From: Pseudotamlana agarivorans
Lineage (GTDB): Bacteria; Bacteroidota; Bacteroidia; Flavobacteriales; Flavobacteriaceae
Assembly: GCF_018860245.1 (NCBI RefSeq)
Contig: NZ_JAHKPD010000001.1
Location: 1 to 64,000, forward strand
Direction: 5' to 3'
DNA: 64,000 bases
In this document: positions 9,254-17,824 of the stretch, piece by piece
Numbering within the stretch: position 1 is the stretch's first letter
How the letters are laid out: every line of letters begins with the position of its first letter
Position numbers and translations under genes: made by a program
Notes under the pieces: model-generated
Told to the model about the DNA's origin: nothing
What the model saw: only the letters and a program-made list of their open reading frames with translations
Databases searched by the model: none

Positions 9254-10297
9254 TTAAGATTCAAAACGTTTAATATCAACTTCCTTTTCTAAAGGGATCT
9301 TGTTTTCAATGAGATTATAAAGTTGCTGCGCGACATACGGACCAATCATAACCCCTCGAGTACCTAAACCATTTAAAACATACAGGCTTTTATGTTCAGA
9401 GTGCTGCCCTACCAGAGGTCGTCTATCTTTAACTGTAGGTCGAATGCCCGCCACTTGATTCACAATCTCAAACTTGCATCTAATTAATTTTTCTAATTTC
9501 CCTAAAAGTTCATTTTTGGCTTTCTCTGAAACTTGGTTGCTTAAATCCTTCCACTCATAAGTAGCCCCCACAATATACTGGTCTTCCCCTATCGGAATTA
9601 AAAACACACCAGCTTTTAGTACGTAATCAATTTTCAATTCCGGGGCATAAATAATAAGGAGTTCACCCTTTGCAGGATTTAAAGGCAAGGTATTAAAAAA
9701 CGGATTCTTCTTGATACCAAAGCCTTCACAAAAAACAAGTTGTGCCGCTGTGATATCTTTATACTTTACTTGATTTACACTAGTCTCTAAAACATGGTAT
9801 TCAAAAGGAGTGTCAAAATATAACTCTTTTGCGCGTAAATCTTTTTCGTAGGCGTTAACCATGGTATTAACATCAATACGTCCGGTTTCTAGAACCTCTC
9901 CATAACCAAACGGGGCATCAATAACGGCATTATCATTTTTAATAATTTTAGCAGAGAGCCATTTTGACAGCAAAGGTTTATCGCTAGCCGTGAACCAATC
10001 ATTTTGTTCTTCCAAAGAAGCAAACTTTCTGTACACAGGAATTTTATAATCTAATTTAACGCCTAATTCCTTTTCAATGGTAGCATAAAGCGGTAACGCC
10101 AACGCTAACTGTTCATCACTTTTCCAAACCGATGTGAAGCGTTTTAACACCACTGGATTATACAAACCACCTGCAACGGCTGAAGACTGCTGTGAGGCAT
10201 TATCAAAAACAACAAATGTTTTATTAGCGCGCTTTAGTTCCTCACAAAAACAAATACCAGCAATACCACTACCTACAATAATATAATCTACTTTCAT
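9254..10297 (-). CDS. FAD-dependent oxidoreductase (DAO family)
   Basis: A flavoprotein of the D-amino-acid oxidase/glycine oxidase fold, 347 residues. The N-terminal dinucleotide-binding motif is VGSGIAG with the acidic residue of the second strand in FVVFDN (about 29-34). The C-terminal FAD-contact segment is YVLNGLGTRGVMIGPYVA, typical of this family, and GIRPTVKDRRPLVG precedes it. No signal peptide is present, so the protein should be cytosolic. The substrate is probably an amine or amino acid, but this is inference from family only. It stands alone, followed by the repeat element. Confidence 0.85.
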   Translation of the reverse strand: MKVDYIIVGSGIAGICFCEELKRANKTFVVFDNASQQSSAVAGGLYNPVVLKRFTSVWKSDEQLALALPLYATIEKELGVKLDYKIPVYRKFASLEEQNDWFTASDKPLLSKWLSAKIIKNDNAVIDAPFGYGEVLETGRIDVNTMVNAYEKDLRAKELYFDTPFEYHVLETSVNQVKYKDITAAQLVFCEGFGIKKNPFFNTLPLNPAKGELLIIYAPELKIDYVLKAGVFLIPIGEDQYIVGATYEWKDLSNQVSEKAKNELLGKLEKLIRCKFEIVNQVAGIRPTVKDRRPLVGQHSEHKSLYVLNGLGTRGVMIGPYVAQQLYNLIENKIPLEKEVDIKRFES

Positions 10298-10610
10298 ATA
10301 ATAACTTGACTCAGTAATCTAAAATTAATAAGTTGTAATAAAATTATTGATTACCCATAAACTGTCTTAATACTAAAAACACAATGCTTTTGACATTCAG
10401 AAGAAGATACGACTGAAGAATACGTCAAAGATTCGAGAGATTCCTCAATTCTTCGGAATGACAAAAAACACGTTAGCTGTGTTTTACGGATAAATCAGAT
10501 AAACTAAAACCAATTTAGATAACAAAGATAATACGCTTTAAACCAAAAACTCTCAGATTATAGAAATAACCTGAGAGTTTAAAATAGTTATGCATTTTAA
10601 GAATACCTTT
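10298..10610. other. Intergenic region with a degenerate repeat and a terminator
   Basis: No gene is visible. Around 10430-10461 lies GATTCCTCAATTCTTCGGAA followed by TGAC, with ATTCC (10440-10444) and GGAAT (10455-10459) as arms. This resembles the common flavobacterial repeat built on ATTCCTC...CGGAATGAC. The region ends with the terminator at 10545-10580. Confidence 0.5.
10545..10580 (-). terminator. Terminator of the beta-barrel gene
   Basis: Arms AAACTCTCAG (10547-10556) and CTGAGAGTTT (10571-10580) form a 10-bp stem with a 14-base loop. Read on the minus strand it is followed by a short T-run. It lies 30 bases after the stop at 10611. Confidence 0.75.
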
Positions 10611-11411
10611 TTATTTCATGAATTGTAAGTTAATACCAGTCAACACCTGAAATACTGGCTGAACCCCTTGAACATATATAGAATATTGTGGTTCAACATA
10701 CATATTGAATACCGTATTGCCCATTTTTATTACTTGTCCAATACCTAAAGCAATAGGAAATGAGTAAGCTTCCTTTTCAAAGTCCATAACCCAAATAGGA
10801 ACCCCTCTTAAATAAGTTCCTTTACCCAATTGCCAAAAGTAAAACGGTTGAATAGCCGCCAAACTCGTTGAATCACGATCAGAATCACCTGCAAAAGATG
10901 CTTGCCAAGTAATTAATGTTCCGAATTGAAAAACTGGAGACTTGGCTACGAAAGCAACAAAAGCAAAACCTCCTTGCCATTTACCAGAACCTAAAACATC
11001 ATCACTAGCCGTAGGCGCTGTAATGGATGGTCCGATACCCATGGTTGTCGTAGCATTTGATACAAAGTTATAGGATAAGAAGGCATTAAAATCTCCAACG
11101 CCACTTGTTGTATTAACAACTCCATTGGCGTTAGGCATTCCTAAAGTTGAAAAAGGCATAGATGCTCTTAAAAGCAACTTACCCTTAGAAATTGGTTTTG
11201 CAAAGCGCAACCATGTGGTATTCATAAAGGCAGCGTCGGGTGCCTCAGACAATTTTGGAAAATAATAGTTCTGAAAACTTAAAGATGTCATATTTGCTAA
11301 TGGATTATTAGCCTGCGCTTCGCTAGAACTAGCCGCTGGCGCATCTTCTTGGGCAAATGACACCGTAGTGGTAAGTAAAAAAACGATGAATATTCTGGTA
11401 ATTTTATTCAT
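10611..11411 (-). CDS. Predicted outer-membrane beta-barrel protein, function unknown
   Basis: The chosen start gives MNKITRIFIVFLLTTTVSFAQ, a clear signal peptide; an ATG 12 codons upstream (11447) would put polar residues ahead of it. The mature 245 residues alternate short beta-strand-like stretches (LRFAKPISKGKLLLRASMPF, FNAFLSYNFVS, FGTLITWQASFAG) and end in LQFMK. This resembles predicted transporter-like barrel proteins such as the neuromedin-U/phenol-degradation (MetA-like) group, but I do not recognise it with certainty. It is a single gene with its own terminator. Confidence 0.65.
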   Translation of the reverse strand: MNKITRIFIVFLLTTTVSFAQEDAPAASSSEAQANNPLANMTSLSFQNYYFPKLSEAPDAAFMNTTWLRFAKPISKGKLLLRASMPFSTLGMPNANGVVNTTSGVGDFNAFLSYNFVSNATTTMGIGPSITAPTASDDVLGSGKWQGGFAFVAFVAKSPVFQFGTLITWQASFAGDSDRDSTSLAAIQPFYFWQLGKGTYLRGVPIWVMDFEKEAYSFPIALGIGQVIKMGNTVFNMYVEPQYSIYVQGVQPVFQVLTGINLQFMK

Positions 11412-11749
11412 AAATACAGTTTTTGTGTTAAATAAAGATATGCTCAATGGTTTACTAATAAATAAAGTTAGGAAAATAATAGTATCCTAGTTGTTAAAAA
11501 GTAAGATTTCACGTTACTAAACCTGATAACATTCTACGTAATTAATCATTATTTATATCTAAAAATTTAAACTAAAATAGATCACCATCAGATTAACGTC
11601 TCGTAACAATTATATTCATTCTACTAACTAAAAATAATTATTATTGGAACATATAAATCCATGAATAATCAATGCTATTAGTAAACTATAAAACAAAAAA
11701 ACGCCCACTATAAAAGTAGGCGTTATATAATAATAAATGAATTTTAAAA
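11412..11749. other. Intergenic region between gldN and the beta-barrel gene
   Basis: AT-rich, without coding potential. It contains the gldKLMN terminator on its right. A weak minus-strand -7-like box TATCTTTA is readable near 11430 ahead of the beta-barrel gene, without a convincing -33 box. Nothing else is recognised. Confidence 0.5.
11693..11724 (-). terminator. Terminator of the gldKLMN operon
   Basis: On the minus strand a hairpin (11701-11724; arms AACGCCTACTT and AGTGGGCGTT with one mismatch) is followed by a run of T residues (complement of the A-run before 11701). It lies 25 bases beyond the gldN stop. Confidence 0.8.
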
Positions 11750-12640
11750 TTAATATGTCCACATATCAAGTTCAAAATCTCTAATTTTATCTTTAATTCT
11801 TTGAGATTCTAAAAGTTGCATTAAAGCATTATCCGAAACATATTCAGAAATAGCTCTATCACCTTGTACATTCTCTTCTCTATAGATATAACCATGGAAA
11901 CGTCTAGCATTTAGCACGTGATCGAACGAAAACGGTATAGAACTATTTTCATTATTAAATGATTTTGCTTCATGTAACACGGCTCTAGCATCTGGGAAAA
12001 ACACCCAAAACAATTCTACCAAATCAGGTTGATCGGTATCAATAAAGTTTACATCTGGAGCTACCGGAGCGATACCTAATAATCTGTACTTCATTTCAGC
12101 TTGACGCTTATCAAAATACCATAGACCTTTAATATGAAATTCTTTAATGTCTGCTGCTGTAATATCTCTTCTGTTGATATACTCTGCAGATAAAGTTTCA
12201 CCAGCATTAATTTGCTCAATACCAAGTTCTGTAGTGTCAATCATAGCTAAAGAAGCTTCAATATCTTTAAGCGTTCTTTTAGTGGTAAAGTATGAATCAC
12301 TATAAATGTTTTCAATCGTTCCGTTTTGAATATTCTTCATAAGAACATCGTACAATGAACGTCTATCATGACCAATATTATTGGTGTCAATAGGATAATA
12401 TAACGGGAAGTTTGCGCGCTCATCAAGAACTACCTTTTCCCAAACCATTTTAGAAAATAAGATATCTCTATCATCCACATAACCGTATTCCAAAGGTTTA
12501 TCATTATCTACGGCCTTTTGATCTTCTGTTCTAACGCCAATTTCTTCTGGACTCTTTGCATTTAATATATTCGCTTGAGCAAACATATTAGAGACTGTAA
12601 AAACAGTTACAAGGGTTAATAAAAAACTTCTTAAATTCAT
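11750..12640 (-). CDS. gldN: Gliding motility / T9SS protein GldN (PorN)
   Basis: A periplasmic component of the type IX secretion system; GldN/PorN forms the ring with the lipoprotein GldK/PorK under the outer membrane. The start chosen gives MNLRSFLLTLVTVFTVSNMFAQ, a signal peptide; the ATG at 12700 would add 20 residues. The body contains family-typical stretches (ADDRDILFSKMVWEKV-like, NIGHDRRSLYDVLMKNI, YRLLGIAPVAPDVN, LFWVFFPDARAVLHEA). It is last in gldK-gldL-gldM-gldN and is followed by the operon terminator. Confidence 0.93.
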   Translation of the reverse strand: MNLRSFLLTLVTVFTVSNMFAQANILNAKSPEEIGVRTEDQKAVDNDKPLEYGYVDDRDILFSKMVWEKVVLDERANFPLYYPIDTNNIGHDRRSLYDVLMKNIQNGTIENIYSDSYFTTKRTLKDIEASLAMIDTTELGIEQINAGETLSAEYINRRDITAADIKEFHIKGLWYFDKRQAEMKYRLLGIAPVAPDVNFIDTDQPDLVELFWVFFPDARAVLHEAKSFNNENSSIPFSFDHVLNARRFHGYIYREENVQGDRAISEYVSDNALMQLLESQRIKDKIRDFELDMWTY

Positions 12641-12787
12641 CTGCTTATATTTATTATTTCTCAATGGTATTATAAAACATCCGTTTCGTTTCAGTTGCAA
12701 ACAACGTCATCTATTACGGATGTTATATATTATAATTTTTCCTTTTAATACTTATAGCACTTCCGTACTTGTGATATTAACTCAGGT

Positions 12788-14350
12788 TTAGTTTGTAAGC
12801 TCTATAAAAACTGGAGATACTTTTTTAAGTATAACACTTACTCCAGAAGCCTTAGCTTCAATGTCAAATATTTGAACACCAGATCCACGTTTAGCTCTTG
12901 CTAAAGCTTGTTGTGCTCTACTATCTAACTTGTTACCTCTAACACTAATAGTTGGTTGCCCAGGCACTTTAAATTTAAATCCAGTAACACGTAATGGTAA
13001 TTCGAAATCGAAATCATCAAACTTAGCACCAATAGTAGAGATTTTAAGACTATTACGTTGCATTTTTAATGCGCCATCTTCACCTCTTACTGTACCAGTT
13101 GGTTTAGGTAAATCTTTAATTCTAAATTTCGCTTTATCACCAACAGTCTTACCATCAGGTAAAGTTCCTGTTACGTTAATAGTTACTTCACGACCTTTAA
13201 CACGGGTTGCATCCATAACATAAGAACTACCAGATTTTCTAGATAAACCAGATGCACGTGCACTAACTTTATTATCAGGAATACCAGCAAATGAAATGGT
13301 CATCGGGTTTTTAACACCTCGGTAAACCACATTCATTTTGTCAGCAGAAATAGTTGCTGAATTAGGCTTAGCCACTGTAGCAAAAGAAGAGTTTACAGGT
13401 ACTGCAATTTCTTCTCCACCTTCTCCAAAAAACAAGTTTCCTTCAATTTTATGTTCTCCAACGCCTCCAGTTCCGATTTTCAACTTCACCTTACCATCTT
13501 CAATTGAAAATTGATCTTCAGTAAGTTTTTTACCATCTAAAGTTAATTCCACTCTTTTTGGTTTAGTAGATGCATCTTTACGCCCTAAAACAATTTGTCC
13601 ATCAAACTCCTCACCATTAAAGTAAGCCGATTTAGTCGTTTCCATTAAAGTGGTGTAGTTAGTCATGGAAACTTCGCTAGAAAGTGTTCCTTGTAACATC
13701 GTTGATAAAACTTCATTTTGAGTGGTTTTAATATCAGCTTGAAGTTGTGTCATTTTAGTTAAAGAAGCCACTAATGGAAATCCTTTATAGTGATAATCTA
13801 ACCATCTCACAGGGCGACCATCTCTATTAGTTACTTCATCTGTATTAAATTCAGATTGTACATCTTTAATAACAGGTTCCATACCTGGCTCACCTTTTAA
13901 GATCGCAGATACCCCATCCCTGAAGGTTGCTATTTGGTTTAAAAACGCTTCACCATCAGCTTTGATCTTGTCGCCTTGAAAAAAGTTTGCGTCTAAGTAA
14001 TCGCCTTTATCCATAATCTCATAATCTGTAGGATCATCAATTTTAGCGGTCATATTACCTTTTAATTCTTCTAAGTAAGCATCAAATTTGTCTGCCAACG
14101 CATCAATTTGAACTGCTTTAGCTTTTAACTCCTGATATTTTTCTGGTTGATCTGAAGCCTTTTGCTCTAAGTTTGCCATAAAACTGTCATTCTGAACAGT
14201 ACTTGCAACATTAGATTTAGTAAGCTTCTCATTCATTAATCCGAAGGCTGAAAGCACTTCTTTTGACATATTTAAAGCAAGCATCGCTATAAATATTAAA
14301 TACATCAGATTAATCATTTTCTGTCTAGGTGATAAATTTCCTCCTGCCAT
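12788..14350 (-). CDS. gldM: Gliding motility / T9SS motor protein GldM (PorM)
   Basis: The inner-membrane-anchored, periplasm-spanning part of the GldLM proton-driven motor that powers type IX secretion and gliding. The N-terminus MAGGNLSPRQKMINLMYLIF leads into one membrane helix (about 13-35) with the invariant-looking NLMYLIFIAMLALN and KEVLSAF just after. The rest (520 residues total) is a string of periplasmic domains, ending in the beta-rich C-terminal domains that contact the GldKN ring. It lies between gldL and gldN, as in known operons. Confidence 0.95.
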   Translation of the reverse strand: MAGGNLSPRQKMINLMYLIFIAMLALNMSKEVLSAFGLMNEKLTKSNVASTVQNDSFMANLEQKASDQPEKYQELKAKAVQIDALADKFDAYLEELKGNMTAKIDDPTDYEIMDKGDYLDANFFQGDKIKADGEAFLNQIATFRDGVSAILKGEPGMEPVIKDVQSEFNTDEVTNRDGRPVRWLDYHYKGFPLVASLTKMTQLQADIKTTQNEVLSTMLQGTLSSEVSMTNYTTLMETTKSAYFNGEEFDGQIVLGRKDASTKPKRVELTLDGKKLTEDQFSIEDGKVKLKIGTGGVGEHKIEGNLFFGEGGEEIAVPVNSSFATVAKPNSATISADKMNVVYRGVKNPMTISFAGIPDNKVSARASGLSRKSGSSYVMDATRVKGREVTINVTGTLPDGKTVGDKAKFRIKDLPKPTGTVRGEDGALKMQRNSLKISTIGAKFDDFDFELPLRVTGFKFKVPGQPTISVRGNKLDSRAQQALARAKRGSGVQIFDIEAKASGVSVILKKVSPVFIELTN

Positions 14351-14412
14351 GTTTGTTAATTAGGTCTTTATTAATTATTAATTAATTAGTAGTTTGAGAT
14401 TAACTCCCCTAA

Positions 14413-15051
14413 TTATTTGTTCATTGCAGATAACATACCTCCGTATACTCCATTTAAAGAAGATAAGTTAGATGCTAAAGCTTTCATTTGCTCTTCTAAC
14501 TTAGCTGCGTTTTCAACAGACTCTTGGTTAATACTAGCTTGTTTATTTACACTTTCTAATTGCACTTTGTAAAGGCTGTTTAATGACTCCATTTGAGCAG
14601 CTGCTAAAGACATTTCTTCACCATATTTTTTTGTAGCTTGAATTGAATCTACTGTTGGGCTAATGTTTTTAGCTGCACCTTCAAAATTTTTGATGCTATT
14701 TCCTAAACTAGAGATTAATTCACCATCAATTTTAGCTTCTTTTAATAAATCATCTAATTTTTGAGATAATAATCCTTGTGCATCTTGCTTCGCCTCACCT
14801 TTAGCCGATGACGCCCCACCTGCTAATTCTGGATATACCAAAGCCCAATCTAAATCATCATCAACTGGTTCAAATGCCGATAATGCGAAAATAATTGCTT
14901 CTGTTACAAGACCGATAGTTAACATTACGTTACCTGTTAGTGGTCCAATTTCGAAGTGAATAATTTTGAATAATGCTCCAACGATTACGATAGCGGCACC
15001 TAATCCGTATGCCATATTCATAAATTTCTTGTTTGCTTTTGACTTTGCCAT
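14413..15051 (-). CDS. gldL: Gliding motility / T9SS motor protein GldL (PorL)
   Basis: An inner-membrane stator-like protein that pairs with GldM. It has two membrane helices near the N-terminus (about 11-31 and 37-60) joined by a short loop with FKIIHFEIGP. The second helix carries the conserved Glu in GLVTEAIIFALSAFEP that is implicated in proton flow. A cytoplasmic helical tail follows (about 90-212) with repeated Ala/Gln-rich segments. Length 212 fits the family. It is separated from gldM by 62 bases. Confidence 0.94.
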   Translation of the reverse strand: MAKSKANKKFMNMAYGLGAAIVIVGALFKIIHFEIGPLTGNVMLTIGLVTEAIIFALSAFEPVDDDLDWALVYPELAGGASSAKGEAKQDAQGLLSQKLDDLLKEAKIDGELISSLGNSIKNFEGAAKNISPTVDSIQATKKYGEEMSLAAAQMESLNSLYKVQLESVNKQASINQESVENAAKLEEQMKALASNLSSLNGVYGGMLSAMNK

Positions 15052-15122
15052 AATGTTCGGTTTTAAATTTTTAGTAGGTTAATTTTAATTATTTTGTTTA
15101 ATGAATTGGTTATAAATATGAT

Positions 15123-16487
15123 TTACTTCTGACCGTTCGCTGTTACTTGTGTCCCCATATAATCTTGAACAGTTCTAAAGCCTATATAACTTCTTGAAGA
15201 ATCTGCATACTCATAATCTCTTGAACTTACTTGTAAGAAGTATGCGACATCTTTCCAAGACCCGCCTCTTACAATTTTACGTTGGTTTTCCGCATCGTTT
15301 ACACTTGGATTAATTGTAGAAGTGTACTCGTAGGCAGATGGATCATAAGATGCATTTACCCATTCAGATACATTACCAGCCATATTGTATAAGTTGTAAT
15401 CGTTAGGATCGTAAGACTTTGCTTCAACCGTATATAAAGCTTGATCGGCAGCGTAATCACCACGTACAGGTTTAAAGTTGGCCATAAAACATCCTCTATC
15501 AGATTTAGTGTAAGGTCCACCCCAAGGATATGTTGCTGCTTGCAACCCACCTCTGGCTGCATACTCCCATTCGGCTTCAGATGGCAATCTGAACGTATTT
15601 ACTGCAGCAGATCCTCTTTTAGATTTTTGGTAAATGTTTTTCCAAAGTGTTCTCCACTCACAAAACGCTTTAGCTTGTTTCCAAGTCACACCAACTACAG
15701 GGTAATCACTATAAGCATCATGCCAAAAATAATCGTTATGCATTGGCTCATTATATGAGTAAGCGAAATCTCTAATCCAAACGGTTGTATCTGGATAAAT
15801 TTCAATTTCTTCTTTTATGATAACATCCTTACGTTTAACACCTCTTTTCTTAGCAGCTTCTTGTATGTCCATATGGTTATACTGAAACTTGAATTTGGTA
15901 ACATCCCAAGTACGTTGTCCATTATAAGATTCTTCTAAAGGCAAATACATCGTATCCATAACCTCTGTATAGTACTCATCTGGATATTCAGCAGTATCTA
16001 AAATTAAATCTATATCTTGATTAATTTTTCTCCCCTCATAACCTGTTGGTCCAAGTCCTGTATAATTTTCGAACATGTACTTTTCGTAAACAGACATATC
16101 GGTCGTATCAACATCCTTAAACGCAAATTCACCAATACCACCATCATCTGGTGTTAATCCAACTTCATCAGCTAAAACAGCTAATTTCATTCTTACGATC
16201 GAATCTCTTACCCAGTTTACAAATTGACGGTATTCACTATTTGTAATTTCTGTTTCGTCCATATAAAAAGACCTAACAGTAACAGTTTTTGCAGGGGCAT
16301 CATGTACACCAGCAAGGTCATCATCAGCTTTACCCATAATAAATGCACCACCAGGAATAAGTTGCATTCCATAAGGTTTTTCTGGATGCCATTTCTTTCC
16401 TTGCACACCAACTAGTTCGCCTCTGTCTTTAGAGCCACAACTGGCAAGAACAGCTAACACTGCGGTTAATAATAATAACTTCTTCAT
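15123..16487 (-). CDS. gldK: Gliding motility / T9SS lipoprotein GldK (PorK)
   Basis: An outer-membrane lipoprotein that forms the periplasmic ring of the T9SS with GldN. MKKLLLLTAVLAVLASC is a lipoprotein signal with Cys at position 17; a second ATG two codons upstream (16493) is possible. The body is a formylglycine-generating-enzyme/SUMF1-type fold: FIMGKADDDLAG, FYMDETEITNSEYRQF, FRLPSEAEWEYAARGG and NLYNMAGNVSEWVNASYDP, with a final VRGGSWKD...RSYIGFRTV. It is first in gldKLMN, behind its own promoter. Confidence 0.95.
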   Translation of the reverse strand: MKKLLLLTAVLAVLASCGSKDRGELVGVQGKKWHPEKPYGMQLIPGGAFIMGKADDDLAGVHDAPAKTVTVRSFYMDETEITNSEYRQFVNWVRDSIVRMKLAVLADEVGLTPDDGGIGEFAFKDVDTTDMSVYEKYMFENYTGLGPTGYEGRKINQDIDLILDTAEYPDEYYTEVMDTMYLPLEESYNGQRTWDVTKFKFQYNHMDIQEAAKKRGVKRKDVIIKEEIEIYPDTTVWIRDFAYSYNEPMHNDYFWHDAYSDYPVVGVTWKQAKAFCEWRTLWKNIYQKSKRGSAAVNTFRLPSEAEWEYAARGGLQAATYPWGGPYTKSDRGCFMANFKPVRGDYAADQALYTVEAKSYDPNDYNLYNMAGNVSEWVNASYDPSAYEYTSTINPSVNDAENQRKIVRGGSWKDVAYFLQVSSRDYEYADSSRSYIGFRTVQDYMGTQVTANGQK

Positions 16488-16538
16488 ATCCATAGTAAAC
16501 TCGAGGTTAATTTATTTAGCTTTTCGATTCCGAGAGCG

Positions 16539-16569
16539 TAAACATATTTATATATTTTTTAAAAAACAA
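16539..16569 (-). promoter_or_regulatory. Promoter of gldKLMN
   Basis: On the minus strand TATGTTTA (16539-16546) is one mismatch from TAnnTTTG, and TTG (16567-16569) lies 20 bases upstream. It sits about 50 bases ahead of the gldK start. A 160-base gap after the arginase-like gene supports separate transcription. Confidence 0.5.
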
Positions 16570-16648
16570 CTATTTATCTAAAAAAATAACGTTTCATCGT
16601 GAAAAAATAACACTTAAACGGTAGTCTCCTCAGGTTGATCTTTAACAA

Positions 16649-17815
16649 TTAGACACTATTTTTTTGAAATGCTTTATACCAACGCTCTGGTATTATATTA
16701 TTACAGGCATCTTTATAATCTTGATGCATGCATGGTAATAACGTATGACGCTTCAATTTATTATTAACTTCCGATAAAAATGGTATTTCAATCCACCAAC
16801 GACCTGTTTTATTGCTCTTATAGAACACAAGTGACTCATCTTCAACCAGTATGATAAATTTCTGATAACTATTGTCATCTGAAAAATCATCATCCAGAAC
16901 CCTATAATTAACACCTTCAATAAAATACCACATCATTTGTGCAATTAATAAAGAGGTCATATCATCATCTCTTGAAGGTTTGTATTCATAAATACCAAAA
17001 GAACTCACTTTATTACTTATACCCGCATACCTAGCGATGGCACAAATTTCTTTTCCATCTAACCCGTTTGGCGAATAACGTTGATTTAAACCTAATTCAG
17101 AGCCTTTTACTGCATTTAAATCGACGCTTACAATATTTGCATCGCGTAATGCAGGCTCAACCGATGTGATATCATGTGATACTTGTCCTAGCCTATAAGA
17201 TTCAAAATACAAACTATCCATCAAGTCTAGCTCCTCTTGGGAGTTAAAATAGGTTTGATATCCGATCGTCGCGTAGTTAAAAAGATTGTAAGGTTCATCT
17301 AAAATAATTTTACCAACAAAGCTGTTATTTTTTATAGGCTTTGAAGAGTCGCCCAAATTAAATTGCGCATCGACATTAACGATATTAACCATAGGGATTA
17401 AATCGTCGTAAGCACGGTAATTGGCATAAGTTAAGTCTTGTGAACCACCTAGAATAATAGGAATTATCTTTTTTTGCAACAGCAAGCTAATCGCCTCCCT
17501 TAGGGCAAAATAAGTATCTTCAACACTCTCCCCTTTGTGTATATCACCTAAATCGGCTACACCCAAATTCCAGCTTCCTGGAAATAAACTATAAAAAGAT
17601 TTACGAATTTCATGCAGTTGAAACTCTTCCCCAATATAATTAATATCATTCCTGTTTTCTAAAACACCAATAATAGCAATATCAACATCGTCTAGGTCTG
17701 GCATACCATGTTGCGCAGAATGTATTTTAAGTTTTCTTCCTAGAGCTTGCGTTGAAAGTAATTCGTTATGTGCTAAAACTAAATCTGAAACAGGCGAAAG
17801 AAAATTAAAATTCAT
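16649..17815 (-). CDS. Arginase/formimidoylglutamase-fold protein with degenerate metal site
   Basis: The fold is recognisable as the ureohydrolase (arginase, agmatinase, formimidoylglutamase) family, but the manganese ligands are mostly gone. The GGDHS motif reads GGSQD (123-127), DAHxD reads DAQFN (149-153), and SxDxD reads SVDLN (230-234). Thus His to Gln, His to Gln, Asp to Asn and Asp to Asn; only D149 and D232 remain. The protein is 388 residues, longer than active members (about 300), with no signal peptide. It is 9 bases downstream of topA and directly upstream of gldK. A structural or regulatory role is inference; I would not call it an active formimidoylglutamase. Confidence 0.8.
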   Translation of the reverse strand: MNFNFLSPVSDLVLAHNELLSTQALGRKLKIHSAQHGMPDLDDVDIAIIGVLENRNDINYIGEEFQLHEIRKSFYSLFPGSWNLGVADLGDIHKGESVEDTYFALREAISLLLQKKIIPIILGGSQDLTYANYRAYDDLIPMVNIVNVDAQFNLGDSSKPIKNNSFVGKIILDEPYNLFNYATIGYQTYFNSQEELDLMDSLYFESYRLGQVSHDITSVEPALRDANIVSVDLNAVKGSELGLNQRYSPNGLDGKEICAIARYAGISNKVSSFGIYEYKPSRDDDMTSLLIAQMMWYFIEGVNYRVLDDDFSDDNSYQKFIILVEDESLVFYKSNKTGRWWIEIPFLSEVNNKLKRHTLLPCMHQDYKDACNNIIPERWYKAFQKNSV

Positions 17816-17824
17816 ATATCTATA

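Noticed and set aside
12930-13223. Plus-strand open frame across gldM
   Set aside because: No start context or recognisable product; gldM is certain.
16649-17815. Functional formimidoylglutamase or arginase
   Set aside because: Four of six metal ligands are substituted (GGSQD, DAQFN, SVDLN).
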